Shown one piece after another: positions 52,373 to 61,353 of a stretch of 64,000 nucleotides of DNA. The stretch is from Anaerolineaceae bacterium (GTDB lineage Bacteria; Chloroflexota; Anaerolineae; Anaerolineales; Anaerolineaceae), in NCBI GenBank assembly GCA_012839565.1, contig DUMZ01000012.1:1-64000 (forward strand), given 5' to 3'. How positions within the stretch are numbered: the first letter of the stretch is position 1; each line of letters begins with the position of its first letter. The notes under the pieces were generated by a model that worked only from the letters and a program-made list of their open reading frames with translations, searched no databases and was not told where the DNA came from. Position numbers and translations under genes: made by a program.

Positions 52373-52404
52373 AACAGGAGCACACCATGTGCTCCTGTTT
52401 TAAT
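52373..52404 (+). terminator. Riboswitch expression-platform terminator
   Basis: Perfect 12-bp hairpin (52373-52384 with 52388-52399, three-base loop) followed by T-rich sequence, 45 bases ahead of gcvH. It is the on/off element of the glycine riboswitch. Confidence 0.88.
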
Positions 52405-52448
52405 ATACTTTACAAATTTAAAAACAAACATTGATTAAAGGAGACACA

Positions 52449-52835
52449 ATGAAATATCCACAAGAACTCAAATATCTAAGTACTGACGAATGGGTCAAAG
52501 TTGAAGACGGTATTGCCACCATCGGCATCACTGACTACGCGCAAGATGCCCTTTCCGACGTCGTTTACGTTGAATTCGAAATCGACCCCGACGACGAAGT
52601 CAGCGCCGGCGACAGCATCGGCACCATCGAATCCGTAAAAGCCGCTGCTGAAGTCCACTTCCCTGTCAGTGGAACTGTGTTGGAAGTTAACGAAGAAGTC
52701 GTTGACACTCCCGAAATTCTCAACCAGGAACCTTACGAAGGTGGTTGGCTGGTAAAAGTCCAGGTTTCAGACGAAAGCGAACTGGATGCCCTCATGGATG
52801 CCGCCGCCTACGAAGCATACTGCCAGGACCGATAA
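52449..52835 (+). CDS. gcvH: Glycine cleavage system H protein
   Basis: Lipoyl carrier of the glycine cleavage complex, shuttling the aminomethyl group between P, T and L proteins. 128 residues; lipoylation Lys64 lies in TIESVKAAAEV; N-terminal MKYPQELKYLSTDEWVKV is typical. Start ATG 52449 follows AAAGGAGA (52437-52444); a longer reading from 52431 is not supported. First gene of the riboswitch-controlled operon, 3 bases before gcvPA. Confidence 0.97.
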   Translation: MKYPQELKYLSTDEWVKVEDGIATIGITDYAQDALSDVVYVEFEIDPDDEVSAGDSIGTIESVKAAAEVHFPVSGTVLEVNEEVVDTPEILNQEPYEGGWLVKVQVSDESELDALMDAAAYEAYCQDR

Positions 52836-52838
52836 TCT

Positions 52839-54194
52839 ATGTTTACACCCCACACACAAAAAGATGTGGAGGTGATGCTTACATCATTAGGTATTGAAAA
52901 AATCGAGGATCTCTTCTCAGTGATCCCCGAAAAGTTTCGCTATCCTGCGCTCAATCTCCCCGAACAGCTAACCGAGATGGAAGCTGCGGCAGATTTAGAG
53001 AGCATCGCCTCCGCCAATGGCAGCACCAAGGAGCTTTTGAGTTTCCTGGGTGCGGGTGCTTATGACCACTACATTCCAGCCGCGGTTGACAACCTTTTGC
53101 AACGTGGCGAGTGGTACACCGCTTATACCCCCTATCAGCCTGAAGTTTCTCAGGGAACCCTGCAGGCGATTTTTGAATTCCAAAGTCTTATTTGTCAACT
53201 CACTGGCATGGCAGTATGTAACGCCTCGCACTACGATGGCGCCACCGCTGCCGCCGAAGCCGCCATCCTGGCTGACAGTCACTTTAGAGGAAAACGCAAA
53301 AAGTTCCTCGTTTCCCGCGCGGTCAATCCTCAATACCGTGCCGTGATGCGCACTTACTTCCGCCCACATGATGACATTCAAATCCTGGGCGATGATCAGG
53401 AAACCGGCATCGATGCCGATATGGCAAAGTTTATCGGACTGATTGACAAAGATACCGCGCTCGTCCTGGTGCAGTATCCAGACTTTTTCGGTCGGGTTAT
53501 TGACTACAAAGCCCTCATTGATGCCGCTCACGCGCATGGCGCGCTTGTGGCAGTGGCAACCAACCCCACCGCGTTGGCGCTTTTGACCCCACCTGGTGAA
53601 CTCGGCGCGGATATCGTCATCGGGGAAGGACAGCCACTCGGCATGCCCTTGTCTTATGGTGGACCTTACCTGGGCTACTTTGCAGTAACCGAAGACCTCT
53701 TGCGCAAAATCTCCGGTCGCCTGGTTGGACAAACAACCGATATGGATGGCAACCTGGCCTATGTGCTCACCCTTACCGCGCGCGAACAACACATTCGACG
53801 TGGAAAAGCGACCTCGAATATTTGCAGCAATCAAGGTTTAATGACCCTTGCCGCAACCATCTACATGACCGTTTTGGGCAAAGAAGGCTTTAAGGAAGTT
53901 GCCAACCTGTGCTACCAAAAAGCACATTTCGCTGCTGACCAGCTTAACCAGGTCGATGGTTACCAACTCGCCTTCGCAGATACACCCTTCTTCCACGAGT
54001 TTGTTGTCAAATCCGAACGTCCTGTAGCCGAAGTGCTCGAATGGCTTCGCGAACACGACATCCTTGGTGGTTATGACCTTGGTCAAGACTATCCTGAGCT
54101 GGAAAATCATCTTATGTTAGCCGTAACTGAAAAAATCTCCCGCGAAGACATTGAATTCTTAACCGCGGTGCTTGAGGAGGAATATCATGACTGA
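52839..54194 (+). CDS. gcvPA: Glycine dehydrogenase (decarboxylating) subunit 1
   Basis: N-terminal half of the two-subunit P protein, which decarboxylates glycine and passes the aminomethyl group to GcvH. Landmarks: FTPHTQKDVEVML start, FLGAGAYDHYIPA near 68, YTPYQPEVSQG near 90, and GQPLGMPLSYGGPYLG. 451 residues is standard. It lacks the PLP lysine, which is on the partner subunit. Its end overlaps the gcvPB start by 8 bases. Confidence 0.97.
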   Translation: MFTPHTQKDVEVMLTSLGIEKIEDLFSVIPEKFRYPALNLPEQLTEMEAAADLESIASANGSTKELLSFLGAGAYDHYIPAAVDNLLQRGEWYTAYTPYQPEVSQGTLQAIFEFQSLICQLTGMAVCNASHYDGATAAAEAAILADSHFRGKRKKFLVSRAVNPQYRAVMRTYFRPHDDIQILGDDQETGIDADMAKFIGLIDKDTALVLVQYPDFFGRVIDYKALIDAAHAHGALVAVATNPTALALLTPPGELGADIVIGEGQPLGMPLSYGGPYLGYFAVTEDLLRKISGRLVGQTTDMDGNLAYVLTLTAREQHIRRGKATSNICSNQGLMTLAATIYMTVLGKEGFKEVANLCYQKAHFAADQLNQVDGYQLAFADTPFFHEFVVKSERPVAEVLEWLREHDILGGYDLGQDYPELENHLMLAVTEKISREDIEFLTAVLEEEYHD

Positions 54195-55644
54195 ACCCAC
54201 CATCTTTGAAATGTCCTCTCCAGGTCGCCGTGGCGTAAAAATGCCCGTCTCTGACGTGCCCGAAGTGGCATTGCCAAAAGGTTTTGAACGCCAGGAACTA
54301 AACTTCCCGGAAATTTCCGAACTTGAAGCTGTGCGCCACTTCACACGCCTTTCGCAGCTCAACCATGCCATTGATACAGGTTTCTACCCCCTGGGCTCCT
54401 GTACGATGAAATACAATCCAAAAATCAACGAAGCGACCTCGCGTATTTCCGGTTTTGCCAACACACATCCTTTGCAACCTGAAGATACCGTACAAGGCAA
54501 CCTCTATCTGATGTACGAACTGCAAAAAATGCTGGCCGAAATCGGCGGTTTCGCGGGTGCCACATTGCAACCCGCAGCCGGCGCGCATGGCGAACTGGTT
54601 GGCGCGCTGATGATCCACGCCTACCACAAAGACCGTGGTGATCACCAGCGTGTGCGCATGCTCATCCCCGACTCGGCGCACGGCACCAACCCTGCGACAT
54701 CTGCTATGGTTGGTTTCGAAATCGTGCCGCTGGCAACCGACGCCCGTGGCAACGTAGATCTCGAAAATCTGAAATCGCTCGTTGATGACCGTTTGGCCGG
54801 GCTTATGCTCACCAACCCCAACACGCTCGGTCTCTTTGACGAAAACGTTGAAGAAGTCATTAAAATCGTCCACGATGCAGGCGGTTTGGTCTATGGCGAT
54901 GGCGCCAACATGAATGCGATTTTGGGTGTTACCCAACCCGGAAAAATCGGTTTCGACATCTTGCACTACAACTTGCACAAAACTTTCTCAACACCCCACG
55001 GTGGCGGTGGACCCGGTTCTGGTCCGGTCATGGTCGCTGAACGCTTGCTCGACTTTTTGCCTGACCCCGTTGTGGGCATCATTGAAGAAGGTGATGACGA
55101 AAACCCACCCCTTTACGGTCTGGTAAGCCCCGCCAAGACCATCGGACGCATTAAAGCTTTCCATGGTCATTTCGGAATTCACGTAAGAGCCTTTACCTAT
55201 ATTTCAATGCTCGGTGCAAAAGGCTTGCGCGACGCCGCTGAAAAAGCCGTGCTCAACGCCAACTACATGCAAGAAAAGCTCAAAGGCAGCTACACACTGC
55301 CTTACGACCGCAGTTGCATGCACGAATTTGTACTGGAAGGTTTCTGGGATGATGTGCCTGGTATTCAAGCTTTGGATATTGCCAAACGCTTAATCGACTA
55401 TGGCATTCATCCACCCACAAACTACTTCCCGCTCATCGTGAAGGAAGCCTTGATGATTGAACCAACCGAAACCGAAAACCTTGAAACTCTCGACAGATTC
55501 GTTGAAGTGATGCTCAAGATTGCCGAAGAAGCACGCACGCAACCAGAATTGCTCAAAAACGCGCCTCACCACGCGCCCATCAAACGCGCTGATGAACTCA
55601 AGGCGGCAAAAGAACTGGTTCTACGTTGCTATCCTAAGTATTAA
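54187..55644 (+). CDS. gcvPB: Glycine dehydrogenase (decarboxylating) subunit 2
   Basis: PLP-bearing half of the P protein, 485 residues. PLP lysine Lys265 in NLHKTFSTPHGGGGPGSG; also YPLGSCTMKYNPKINE and SAHGTNPATSAM. Start ATG 54187 has GAGGAGG (54174-54180) inside gcvPA. The T protein and lipoamide dehydrogenase genes are not in this operon and must lie elsewhere. Confidence 0.97.
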   Translation: MTEPTIFEMSSPGRRGVKMPVSDVPEVALPKGFERQELNFPEISELEAVRHFTRLSQLNHAIDTGFYPLGSCTMKYNPKINEATSRISGFANTHPLQPEDTVQGNLYLMYELQKMLAEIGGFAGATLQPAAGAHGELVGALMIHAYHKDRGDHQRVRMLIPDSAHGTNPATSAMVGFEIVPLATDARGNVDLENLKSLVDDRLAGLMLTNPNTLGLFDENVEEVIKIVHDAGGLVYGDGANMNAILGVTQPGKIGFDILHYNLHKTFSTPHGGGGPGSGPVMVAERLLDFLPDPVVGIIEEGDDENPPLYGLVSPAKTIGRIKAFHGHFGIHVRAFTYISMLGAKGLRDAAEKAVLNANYMQEKLKGSYTLPYDRSCMHEFVLEGFWDDVPGIQALDIAKRLIDYGIHPPTNYFPLIVKEALMIEPTETENLETLDRFVEVMLKIAEEARTQPELLKNAPHHAPIKRADELKAAKELVLRCYPKY

Positions 55645-55675
55645 GCGCAAAGCTAAGTAAATTAGAAGTAATGAT

Positions 55676-55706
55676 AAGAGGCTGTCTTTATTAGGCAGCC
55701 TCTTGT
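55676..55706 (+). terminator. Terminator of the gcv operon
   Basis: Perfect 9-bp hairpin (55676-55684 with 55696-55704). The T-tract is weak and interrupted. It sits between convergent gcvPB and xth and may serve both strands. Confidence 0.65.
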
Positions 55707-55726
55707 TGTATTGAAACAAAACTTGC

Positions 55727-56491
55727 TTATTTTAGAATCAGCGACACCGGACAGTGATCAGAGCCCATGATATCGTCATGGATAATCACATCCTGTACGC
55801 GCGGCATAAGCTCTTTGCTAATCAAGTAATAGTCCAAACGCCAGCCCACATTCCGCAATCGCGCGGCCGTGCGATAAGACCACCAGGTGTAGGCTTTTTC
55901 GCGGTCAGGATAAAGCTCCCTGAAGGCGTCCACAAAGTTATGTTCCAGATACTTGTCAATCCAGGCACGTTCTTCGGGCAAGAAGCCTGTTGTTTTTGAA
56001 TTCGCCTGCGGATGTTCAAGGTCAATTTCACGGTGCGCGGTGTTAAAATCACCCGTAATAATCACAAATTTCCCGCTTTTGTGAAGTTCATCGGTTTCTT
56101 CCAAAAGCTTGGCGTAAAACTGCAATTTTTCGGGCACACGGCGGTTTTCTTCGCCACCATTCGGGAAATAAATGTTGTAAAGAAAAAAGTCGGGATATTC
56201 CAGACGAATAACACGTCCTTCTTCATCAAACATCGGATAATCAATGCCCAAACTCACCGACTTTGGTTCATCGCGATAGAAAACAGCAGTACCACTATAG
56301 CCCGGTCGTTCGGCAGAATTCCAAATCACCTTATAGCCCGGAAGCTTATTCAGTTTGGCTGGCACCTGTTCAGGCTTAGCCTTAATTTCCTGTAAACCAA
56401 GCACATCCGCATCCAGGTCTTCAATCCATCCTATGCCTTCTTTTTTGACAATAGCCCTAATGCCATTCACATTAAACGTTGTAATCTTCAT
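55727..56491 (-). CDS. xth: Exodeoxyribonuclease III (AP endonuclease)
   Basis: Cleaves at abasic sites and removes 3' blocks in base excision repair. Conserved: MKITTFNVNGIRA start, LGLQEIKAKPEQVP (metal Glu), GDFNTAHREIDL (catalytic Asp and Asn), WWSYRTAARLRNVGWRLDY and GSDHCPVSL at the end. 254 residues from ATG 56491, preferred over an upstream start because AAAAGG lies 7 bases before it. Divergent from the M23 gene with a short shared control region. Confidence 0.95.
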   Translation of the reverse strand: MKITTFNVNGIRAIVKKEGIGWIEDLDADVLGLQEIKAKPEQVPAKLNKLPGYKVIWNSAERPGYSGTAVFYRDEPKSVSLGIDYPMFDEEGRVIRLEYPDFFLYNIYFPNGGEENRRVPEKLQFYAKLLEETDELHKSGKFVIITGDFNTAHREIDLEHPQANSKTTGFLPEERAWIDKYLEHNFVDAFRELYPDREKAYTWWSYRTAARLRNVGWRLDYYLISKELMPRVQDVIIHDDIMGSDHCPVSLILK

Positions 56492-56528
56492 AAAACACCT
56501 TTTCAAGCCTATGGTAAACTTATTTTCA

Positions 56529-57959
56529 ATGAAAGATTATACCAAGTCAACGGGCACAAAAGCTTACAAAGCTTTTACTTCCCTTTTAATTTCCCTGCTT
56601 ATCCTAAGCATAAGTCTGGGCGCTTTTGGCGTTCAACCCACACAGGCCCAGGCCACAACCTACCCGGAATACGTTGTACAAGCGGGCGATTCGCTCTTGT
56701 GGATTGCTTCAAAATTTAACACCACCCTTGAAGCCATCATGCAGGTCAACCAAATCGGACCTGATAGCACCCTTCACCCTGGTGACAAAATCAAAATTCC
56801 AAGTTTGGCAGGTTTGGAAGGCGTGCTCAGCAGCGAATATGTCGGTTTGGGCACCAGTATTAACAGCCTTAGCCGGCGCAGTCAGGTTGAACTAGGCAAA
56901 CTCATCCGCCTGAACCGTATTACCAGCCCATCTGAACTTTTCATCGGGCGCGAAATATTTTTGACTGACGTTGAGCAGGAAACCCCATCCAGTGCCAGCG
57001 CGATTCTGGAAGGGCAAACGTTTTTAGAACTTGCCATTAAATCAGGACAAAACCAGTGGGCGCTTAGCCACAGAAACCTGCTGACCAACCCCAACTTTGC
57101 CCTGCCCCAGGACAGTTACTACGTTCCCAGTGCAAACGCGCAAAGCGACACGCTCGCTGTACCTGGCATCGGCTCGGTTTCAATCGATAACCTGCCCCTT
57201 CGCCAGGGAGAAACCTACGTACTTCATGTGCAAAGTCCGTCAAACGTTGAAATTGAAGCAGAACTGGTTAATCAATCGCCACAGTTTACAGATTTGGGCG
57301 AAGGCAAGCAAATCGCTTTTGGTGGCATCAATGCGCTCACCGAACCAGGCGTCTATCCCCTTACCATGACTTTCCGCCGCGATGATGGCTATGTTTACCG
57401 TTTCGACCAGCTTATTGTTGTTAAATCAGGCCATTATCCTGAAGAAACGCTCCTTGTTGACCCAGCCACCATGGATGAAGAGAACATCCGCGCTGAAAAC
57501 GCTATTTTCTATGAAATCATCAAACCGATCACACCTGTGCAATACTGGGATGGCATGTTTACATCGCCCGCTCAGGATATTGACTGTATTACCTCTAAGT
57601 TTGGTACCCGACGCACTTACAACAATGACCCCAACATCTACTACCACACCGGTTTAGACTTTGGTTTCTGCAAAGGCATCGACGTTTATGCGCCAGCCGC
57701 TGGCAAAGTTGTTGGCGTTTTACCTGATCTCATCATACGGGGCAACACCATCATCATTGACCATGGGCTTGGCATATATAGCATTTACATGCATCTGGAA
57801 AAAATGATGGTCGAAGAAGGCACGATGGTCCAGCCTGGTCAGCTCATTGGCCTCATTGGCACAACAGGCCGTTCCACCGGGCCTCATTTACACTTTGAAA
57901 TTAACGCTCAAGGCGTACCGGTTAGTCCGGCAACCTGGCTCAAAAGAGTCTTTCCTTGA
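56529..57959 (+). CDS. Secreted LysM / M23 peptidase-type protein
   Basis: 476 residues from ATG 56529. Signal peptide (hydrophobic stretch about 18-36, cut near AQA), a LysM domain (YVVQAGDSLLWIASKFNTTL, about 48-67, through about 92), a second LysM-like segment (about 100-150), a beta-rich middle, and a C-terminal M23 metalloendopeptidase domain. Zinc and catalytic motif candidates: HTGLDFGF (first His and Asp) and GPHLHFEI (HxH). LysM binds glycan and the M23 domain would cut peptide crosslinks. The start codon is uncertain (an in-frame ATG is at 56511, and the open frame runs further upstream against xth). Confidence 0.9.
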   Translation: MKDYTKSTGTKAYKAFTSLLISLLILSISLGAFGVQPTQAQATTYPEYVVQAGDSLLWIASKFNTTLEAIMQVNQIGPDSTLHPGDKIKIPSLAGLEGVLSSEYVGLGTSINSLSRRSQVELGKLIRLNRITSPSELFIGREIFLTDVEQETPSSASAILEGQTFLELAIKSGQNQWALSHRNLLTNPNFALPQDSYYVPSANAQSDTLAVPGIGSVSIDNLPLRQGETYVLHVQSPSNVEIEAELVNQSPQFTDLGEGKQIAFGGINALTEPGVYPLTMTFRRDDGYVYRFDQLIVVKSGHYPEETLLVDPATMDEENIRAENAIFYEIIKPITPVQYWDGMFTSPAQDIDCITSKFGTRRTYNNDPNIYYHTGLDFGFCKGIDVYAPAAGKVVGVLPDLIIRGNTIIIDHGLGIYSIYMHLEKMMVEEGTMVQPGQLIGLIGTTGRSTGPHLHFEINAQGVPVSPATWLKRVFP

Positions 57960-57992
57960 GTAACTTATGTATAATTAGACCGTTAAAAACAA

Positions 57993-58016
57993 AAAGAGCA
58001 ACGTCTGTTGCTCTTT
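57993..58016 (-). terminator. Rho-independent terminator of tRNA-Leu
   Basis: Perfect 10-bp hairpin (57993-58002 with 58007-58016, loop GTCT). On the minus strand it is followed by a long T-rich run, just 4 bases after the mature tRNA end. It could also stop the M23 transcript from the other side. Confidence 0.82.
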
Positions 58017-58020
58017 CGTA

Positions 58021-58102
58021 TGCGCTGAGAGGGAGTTGAACCCTCACGCCTTGCGGCACTTGGCCCTCAACCAAGCCTGTCTGCCTATTCCAGCACCAGC
58101 GC
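58021..58102 (-). tRNA. tRNA-Leu (anticodon GAG)
   Basis: Minus-strand cloverleaf with long variable arm (class II). Acceptor GCGCTGG with TCAGCGC, discriminator A. Anticodon loop TTGAGGG gives GAG, reading CUC and CUU (Leu). TΨC arm contains GGTTCAACTCC. CCA is not encoded, unlike the tRNA-Gln above. Confidence 0.93.
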
Positions 58103-58112
58103 ATGAACCATT

Positions 58113-58140
58113 ATTATATACTTTGCGCGAAACTTGTCAA
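58113..58140 (-). promoter_or_regulatory. Consensus promoter of tRNA-Leu
   Basis: Minus strand: perfect TTGACA (58135-58140), 16-base spacer, perfect TATAAT (58113-58118), ending 11 bases before the tRNA 5' end. It overlaps the region just upstream of plsX. Confidence 0.88.
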
Positions 58141-58163
58141 GATATCGCGCCAAAGAGGTGACT

Positions 58164-59153
58164 TTGAAAACAACAATTGTATTAGATGCAATGGGTAGCG
58201 ATGACCGCCCCCAACCCGAATTAATCGGTGCCATTCAGTCCAGTGCCAGTGGCGACATAGACATTATCTTAGTCGGTGATGAATCCATTCTGAAACCCGC
58301 TCTTGACGAATTGCCCGGTGATAAAACACATATCAGCATTGTGCACGCCCCCGATGTACTCGCCATGGACGATGACATCCGCCAGGCACGCTCCAAAAAG
58401 CAAAACACCATGGCAGTTGGAATGCAGCTGGTCAAAGACGGCAAGGCTCAAGCCTTTGTGACCGCGGGCAACACCGGCATGGCAATGTACTTTGGCACAA
58501 AAATCTTTGGGCTTATCAAAGGGGTCAACCGACCCTGTTTGTGCGCCAACTTCCCCACCAGAAACGGGCAATGTACCGTTTTGGATATCGGTGCCAACGC
58601 CGAATGCAGACCCGATTTTTTGGTGCAATTTGGCCAAATGGGCGCGGTTTACGCGCGCCTGATGAACAATATCAGCAAGCCCCGCGTCGGATTAATTTCC
58701 AACGGAGAAGAAGAACACAAGGGCAATGATCTCGTTAAAAGCGCCCACCCGCTCATGCAAAAGTCCGTACCAGGGTTCATCGGCAACGTTGAAGGCAAAG
58801 AAATTTTCGGCGGTGAAGTGGATGTCGCCGTGACCGATGGCTTTACCGGAAACGTCTTTTTAAAGTCCACCGAAGCCGTCGCGAAACTGCTTTTGCTCAC
58901 CATCAAGGATAGTTTGATGAGTAGCACGCGCACTAAAATAGCTGGTTTACTGGCAAAACCTGCTTTCAAAAAAGTCCGCAGTTTACTTGATCCCAACGAA
59001 ATCGGCGCCGCGCCATTGCTGGGGCTCAACGCGCTCGTTTTTGTCGGGCATGGCCGTTCAAACTCGGATGCCATCGTCAGCGCAATCAATCAAGCCCGCA
59101 AAGCTATTGAAGCTGATATGCTTGTTGAATTACAAAACGCCATCAAACGATAG
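58164..59153 (+). CDS. plsX: Phosphate acyltransferase PlsX
   Basis: Makes acyl-phosphate from acyl-ACP for the PlsX/PlsY route to phosphatidic acid. Conserved VLDAMGSDDRPQPEL start, then SAVKDGKAQAFVTAGNTG-type segment, GANAECRPDFLVQFGQMG and VTDGFTGNVFLKSTE. 329 residues from TTG 58164, which follows GAGGTG (58155-58160); an upstream ATG-like start at 58134 would run into the tRNA promoter. No fab genes or acpP are adjacent. Confidence 0.94.
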   Translation: MKTTIVLDAMGSDDRPQPELIGAIQSSASGDIDIILVGDESILKPALDELPGDKTHISIVHAPDVLAMDDDIRQARSKKQNTMAVGMQLVKDGKAQAFVTAGNTGMAMYFGTKIFGLIKGVNRPCLCANFPTRNGQCTVLDIGANAECRPDFLVQFGQMGAVYARLMNNISKPRVGLISNGEEEHKGNDLVKSAHPLMQKSVPGFIGNVEGKEIFGGEVDVAVTDGFTGNVFLKSTEAVAKLLLLTIKDSLMSSTRTKIAGLLAKPAFKKVRSLLDPNEIGAAPLLGLNALVFVGHGRSNSDAIVSAINQARKAIEADMLVELQNAIKR

Positions 59154-59165
59154 TGGAGAATCACA

Positions 59166-59858
59166 ATGAGACTAATCATTAATGAAAAGAAAATCAAACG
59201 TAACAAGAAGATAGCTGGCGCGTTCACCATTGCCAGTTTGGCTGTGCTGGGCACGGGTCTCTTTTTTGCCTTTAAATCGGATATGATTTTATGGTCTTAT
59301 GTGGCCCTAATTGTTGGATTTGTACTGACGCAGATTAGTATGTACTACTCCAGTCGCTTTTCGCGCTCACCCCGCTACGACGAAGTGATGCATAAAGCGC
59401 TCGAAACCATTCGCGGTGATTACAGTTTTTACGTCTATACCACCACAGTGCCCAATCTGCTTTTAGGTCCAAACAAATTTTACGCCTTACATCCTATCGT
59501 TACACCCGGCACTATTAGCTACGTCAATGGCAAGTGGAGAGAAAAAGGTCGCGGTATCTTAATGCGCATTATCGGTCAGGAAAATTTAGGCAACCCGGAA
59601 AGAGAACTGGCTATTCAGATTCAAGGATTGCAGGATAAACTCAACGCAAACGGCCTGGTATACTCAGAACAACCCCCGATTGTGCCCTTGTTGGTACTTC
59701 TCACAGATAAAACCGTCATCGGCGAGATGGAAGATGCGCCTATTCAGCACGTGAAAATCAATGAACTTAAACGCACTATTCGTCGTTTCGACCGCGAAGA
59801 CCCCGAAGGGGTCATTCCAGAAGAAAAAATGGAACAGATTAAATCCATTTTGGGCTAA
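59166..59858 (+). CDS. Membrane-anchored protein, possibly NERD-related
   Basis: Not firmly recognised. 230 residues: two adjacent N-terminal helices (about 17-35 and 39-58) then a soluble domain with alternating strands. The segment PLLVLLTDKTVIGEMEDAP followed by VKINELKRTIRRF resembles the end of nuclease-related (NERD) domains, but the usual catalytic residues are not obvious. Starts 12 bases after plsX and is probably co-transcribed. Confidence 0.7.
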   Translation: MRLIINEKKIKRNKKIAGAFTIASLAVLGTGLFFAFKSDMILWSYVALIVGFVLTQISMYYSSRFSRSPRYDEVMHKALETIRGDYSFYVYTTTVPNLLLGPNKFYALHPIVTPGTISYVNGKWREKGRGILMRIIGQENLGNPERELAIQIQGLQDKLNANGLVYSEQPPIVPLLVLLTDKTVIGEMEDAPIQHVKINELKRTIRRFDREDPEGVIPEEKMEQIKSILG

Positions 59859-59900
59859 TCTTTATTGACTTCAACTTAAATATCAAAAAAATAGATTCAA

Positions 59901-59928
59901 AAAACGTTCTCCGCGGAGAACGTTTTTG
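59901..59928. terminator. Bidirectional terminator
   Basis: A 26-base perfect palindrome (59901-59926): 11-bp arms AAAACGTTCTC and its complement around CGCG, with A-rich 5' and T-rich 3' sides, so it can work for both converging genes. Confidence 0.88.
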
Positions 59929-59947
59929 TATTTTCACAACTATGTTT

Positions 59948-60673
59948 TTAATTCAATCCCACGTACTTGCGCAGCGTAGCGATTTCTTTATCCGTCAAGT
60001 ATCGCCACTCCCTTGGTTTAAGATTGCCCAGCTTTAACGTACCAATGCGCACGCGTTTAATCTTTCGCACGGGCAAGCCTATCCGCAAACCGGTCAGTCT
60101 GATTTGGCGTTTTTTACCTTCTTTTAGCGTAATGCGCAACCAGGCACCATTTTGCACCTTGTTGATAAACTCCACGCCGGCAGGCCTGGTGCGGTAGCCA
60201 TCCTCCAGAACAACCCCCCGACGCCAAATGCTCAACTGCTCTTCATCCGGCATGTGATTGACCAAAACTTCATACTCTTTTTCATGTTCATAACGGGGAT
60301 GAGTCAGGCGGTTGGCCAACTCACCATCATTCGTCATCAAAACCAAGCCTTCGCTGTCAAAGTCCAAACGCCCAACGGGGAAAAGCTGCTCGGGCACGTC
60401 AATTAAATCCAGAACGGTCGGTCGTGGGAAGTTCTCATCATAATCCGAAAGATAACCACGGGGTTTGTAGATGGCGATGTAGACCTTTTTTTGTAAACCC
60501 CGTAAAAGTTTACCGTCAACCATAATGGCATCTTTGTCGGCATCAGCCTTATCGCCCAACTTGGCCAGTTTGCCATTAACGCGCACTTTTCCAGCATCAA
60601 TAAGAAGCTCACACGCGCGACGCGACCCATAACCCGCGGCTGCAAGTATTTTTTGTAATCGTTCTTCTGTCAT
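59948..60673 (-). CDS. rluB: 23S rRNA pseudouridine synthase, RluB/RsuA family
   Basis: Pseudouridine synthase acting on 23S (RluB) or possibly 16S rRNA (RsuA-like). N-terminal S4 RNA-binding domain (ERLQKILAAAGYGSRRACEL, residues 3-22), catalytic motif GRLDFDSEGLVLMTNDG with the nucleophilic Asp, and the closing KEGKKRQIRLTGLRIGLPV. 241 residues. Its ATG shares one base with the scpB stop; the scpB-rluB pair is a common conserved arrangement and supports RluB. Confidence 0.92.
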   Translation of the reverse strand: MTEERLQKILAAAGYGSRRACELLIDAGKVRVNGKLAKLGDKADADKDAIMVDGKLLRGLQKKVYIAIYKPRGYLSDYDENFPRPTVLDLIDVPEQLFPVGRLDFDSEGLVLMTNDGELANRLTHPRYEHEKEYEVLVNHMPDEEQLSIWRRGVVLEDGYRTRPAGVEFINKVQNGAWLRITLKEGKKRQIRLTGLRIGLPVRKIKRVRIGTLKLGNLKPREWRYLTDKEIATLRKYVGLN

Positions 60674-61236
60674 TAGTCCTTTAAAATCTCTGCTACTTCT
60701 TCGCTCTCGGCTTTGCCTTGCAAAAGTTCATCCAAATTAAGTTCGGGTAGTTGCTCTAAGCTTTCCAAACCAAAATGTTGCAGGAATTCTGGTGTCACGC
60801 CATATAAAATCGGTCTTCCGGCTGCTTCTGAACGTCCCAACTCCTCAATCAAGCCTCTGGAAAGCAAGGTGCGCACGACACCATCGCTGTTTACGCCACG
60901 AATGCTGTCAATTTCCGGACGCGTTGTGGGTTGTTTATAAGCGATAATCGCCAATGCCTCTAGTGCCGCCTGGCTCAAGCGTGTGGTGACTTCCAAACCT
61001 AAAAAGCTTTCAATCGCCGGGGCATACTCCGCCGCGGTCACCAGCTGATACTGATTTTTCACCATTTGCAGGCGAATGCCATGGTTTTCTTTCAATTGCG
61101 TTTTTAGCGTTTCAAGCAGTTGAGCGCATTCCTTCTTAGAAATATCCATCGCTTGCGCCAAAGCATCCACGCTGGCCAGTCCAGGCGAACTAAACAGCAA
61201 CGCTTCGAGCAACTTTATTTTTTCACTGTCTGTCAT
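60673..61236 (-). CDS. scpB: Segregation and condensation protein B
   Basis: Kleisin-interacting winged-helix protein of the SMC-ScpAB chromosome condensation complex. 187 residues with tandem winged helices; signature EALAIIAYKQPTTRPEIDSI near 93-112 followed by RGVNSDGVVRTLLSRGLIEE. scpA is not in the window. Confidence 0.94.
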   Translation of the reverse strand: MTDSEKIKLLEALLFSSPGLASVDALAQAMDISKKECAQLLETLKTQLKENHGIRLQMVKNQYQLVTAAEYAPAIESFLGLEVTTRLSQAALEALAIIAYKQPTTRPEIDSIRGVNSDGVVRTLLSRGLIEELGRSEAAGRPILYGVTPEFLQHFGLESLEQLPELNLDELLQGKAESEEVAEILKD

Positions 61237-61353
61237 ATTTTCTCAGCTCTTTGCCCGTGCTATAATGCTTGTGTTCACGGGTGCTGTGATTATACTCCAT
61301 GGCATCTCAAACATGAAAGAATATTAAACAATGCGCGGAAAGGTGCTAAACGA

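Noticed and set aside
52995..53834. 279-codon minus-strand ORF
   Set aside because: Antisense to gcvPA with no ribosome site or motif.
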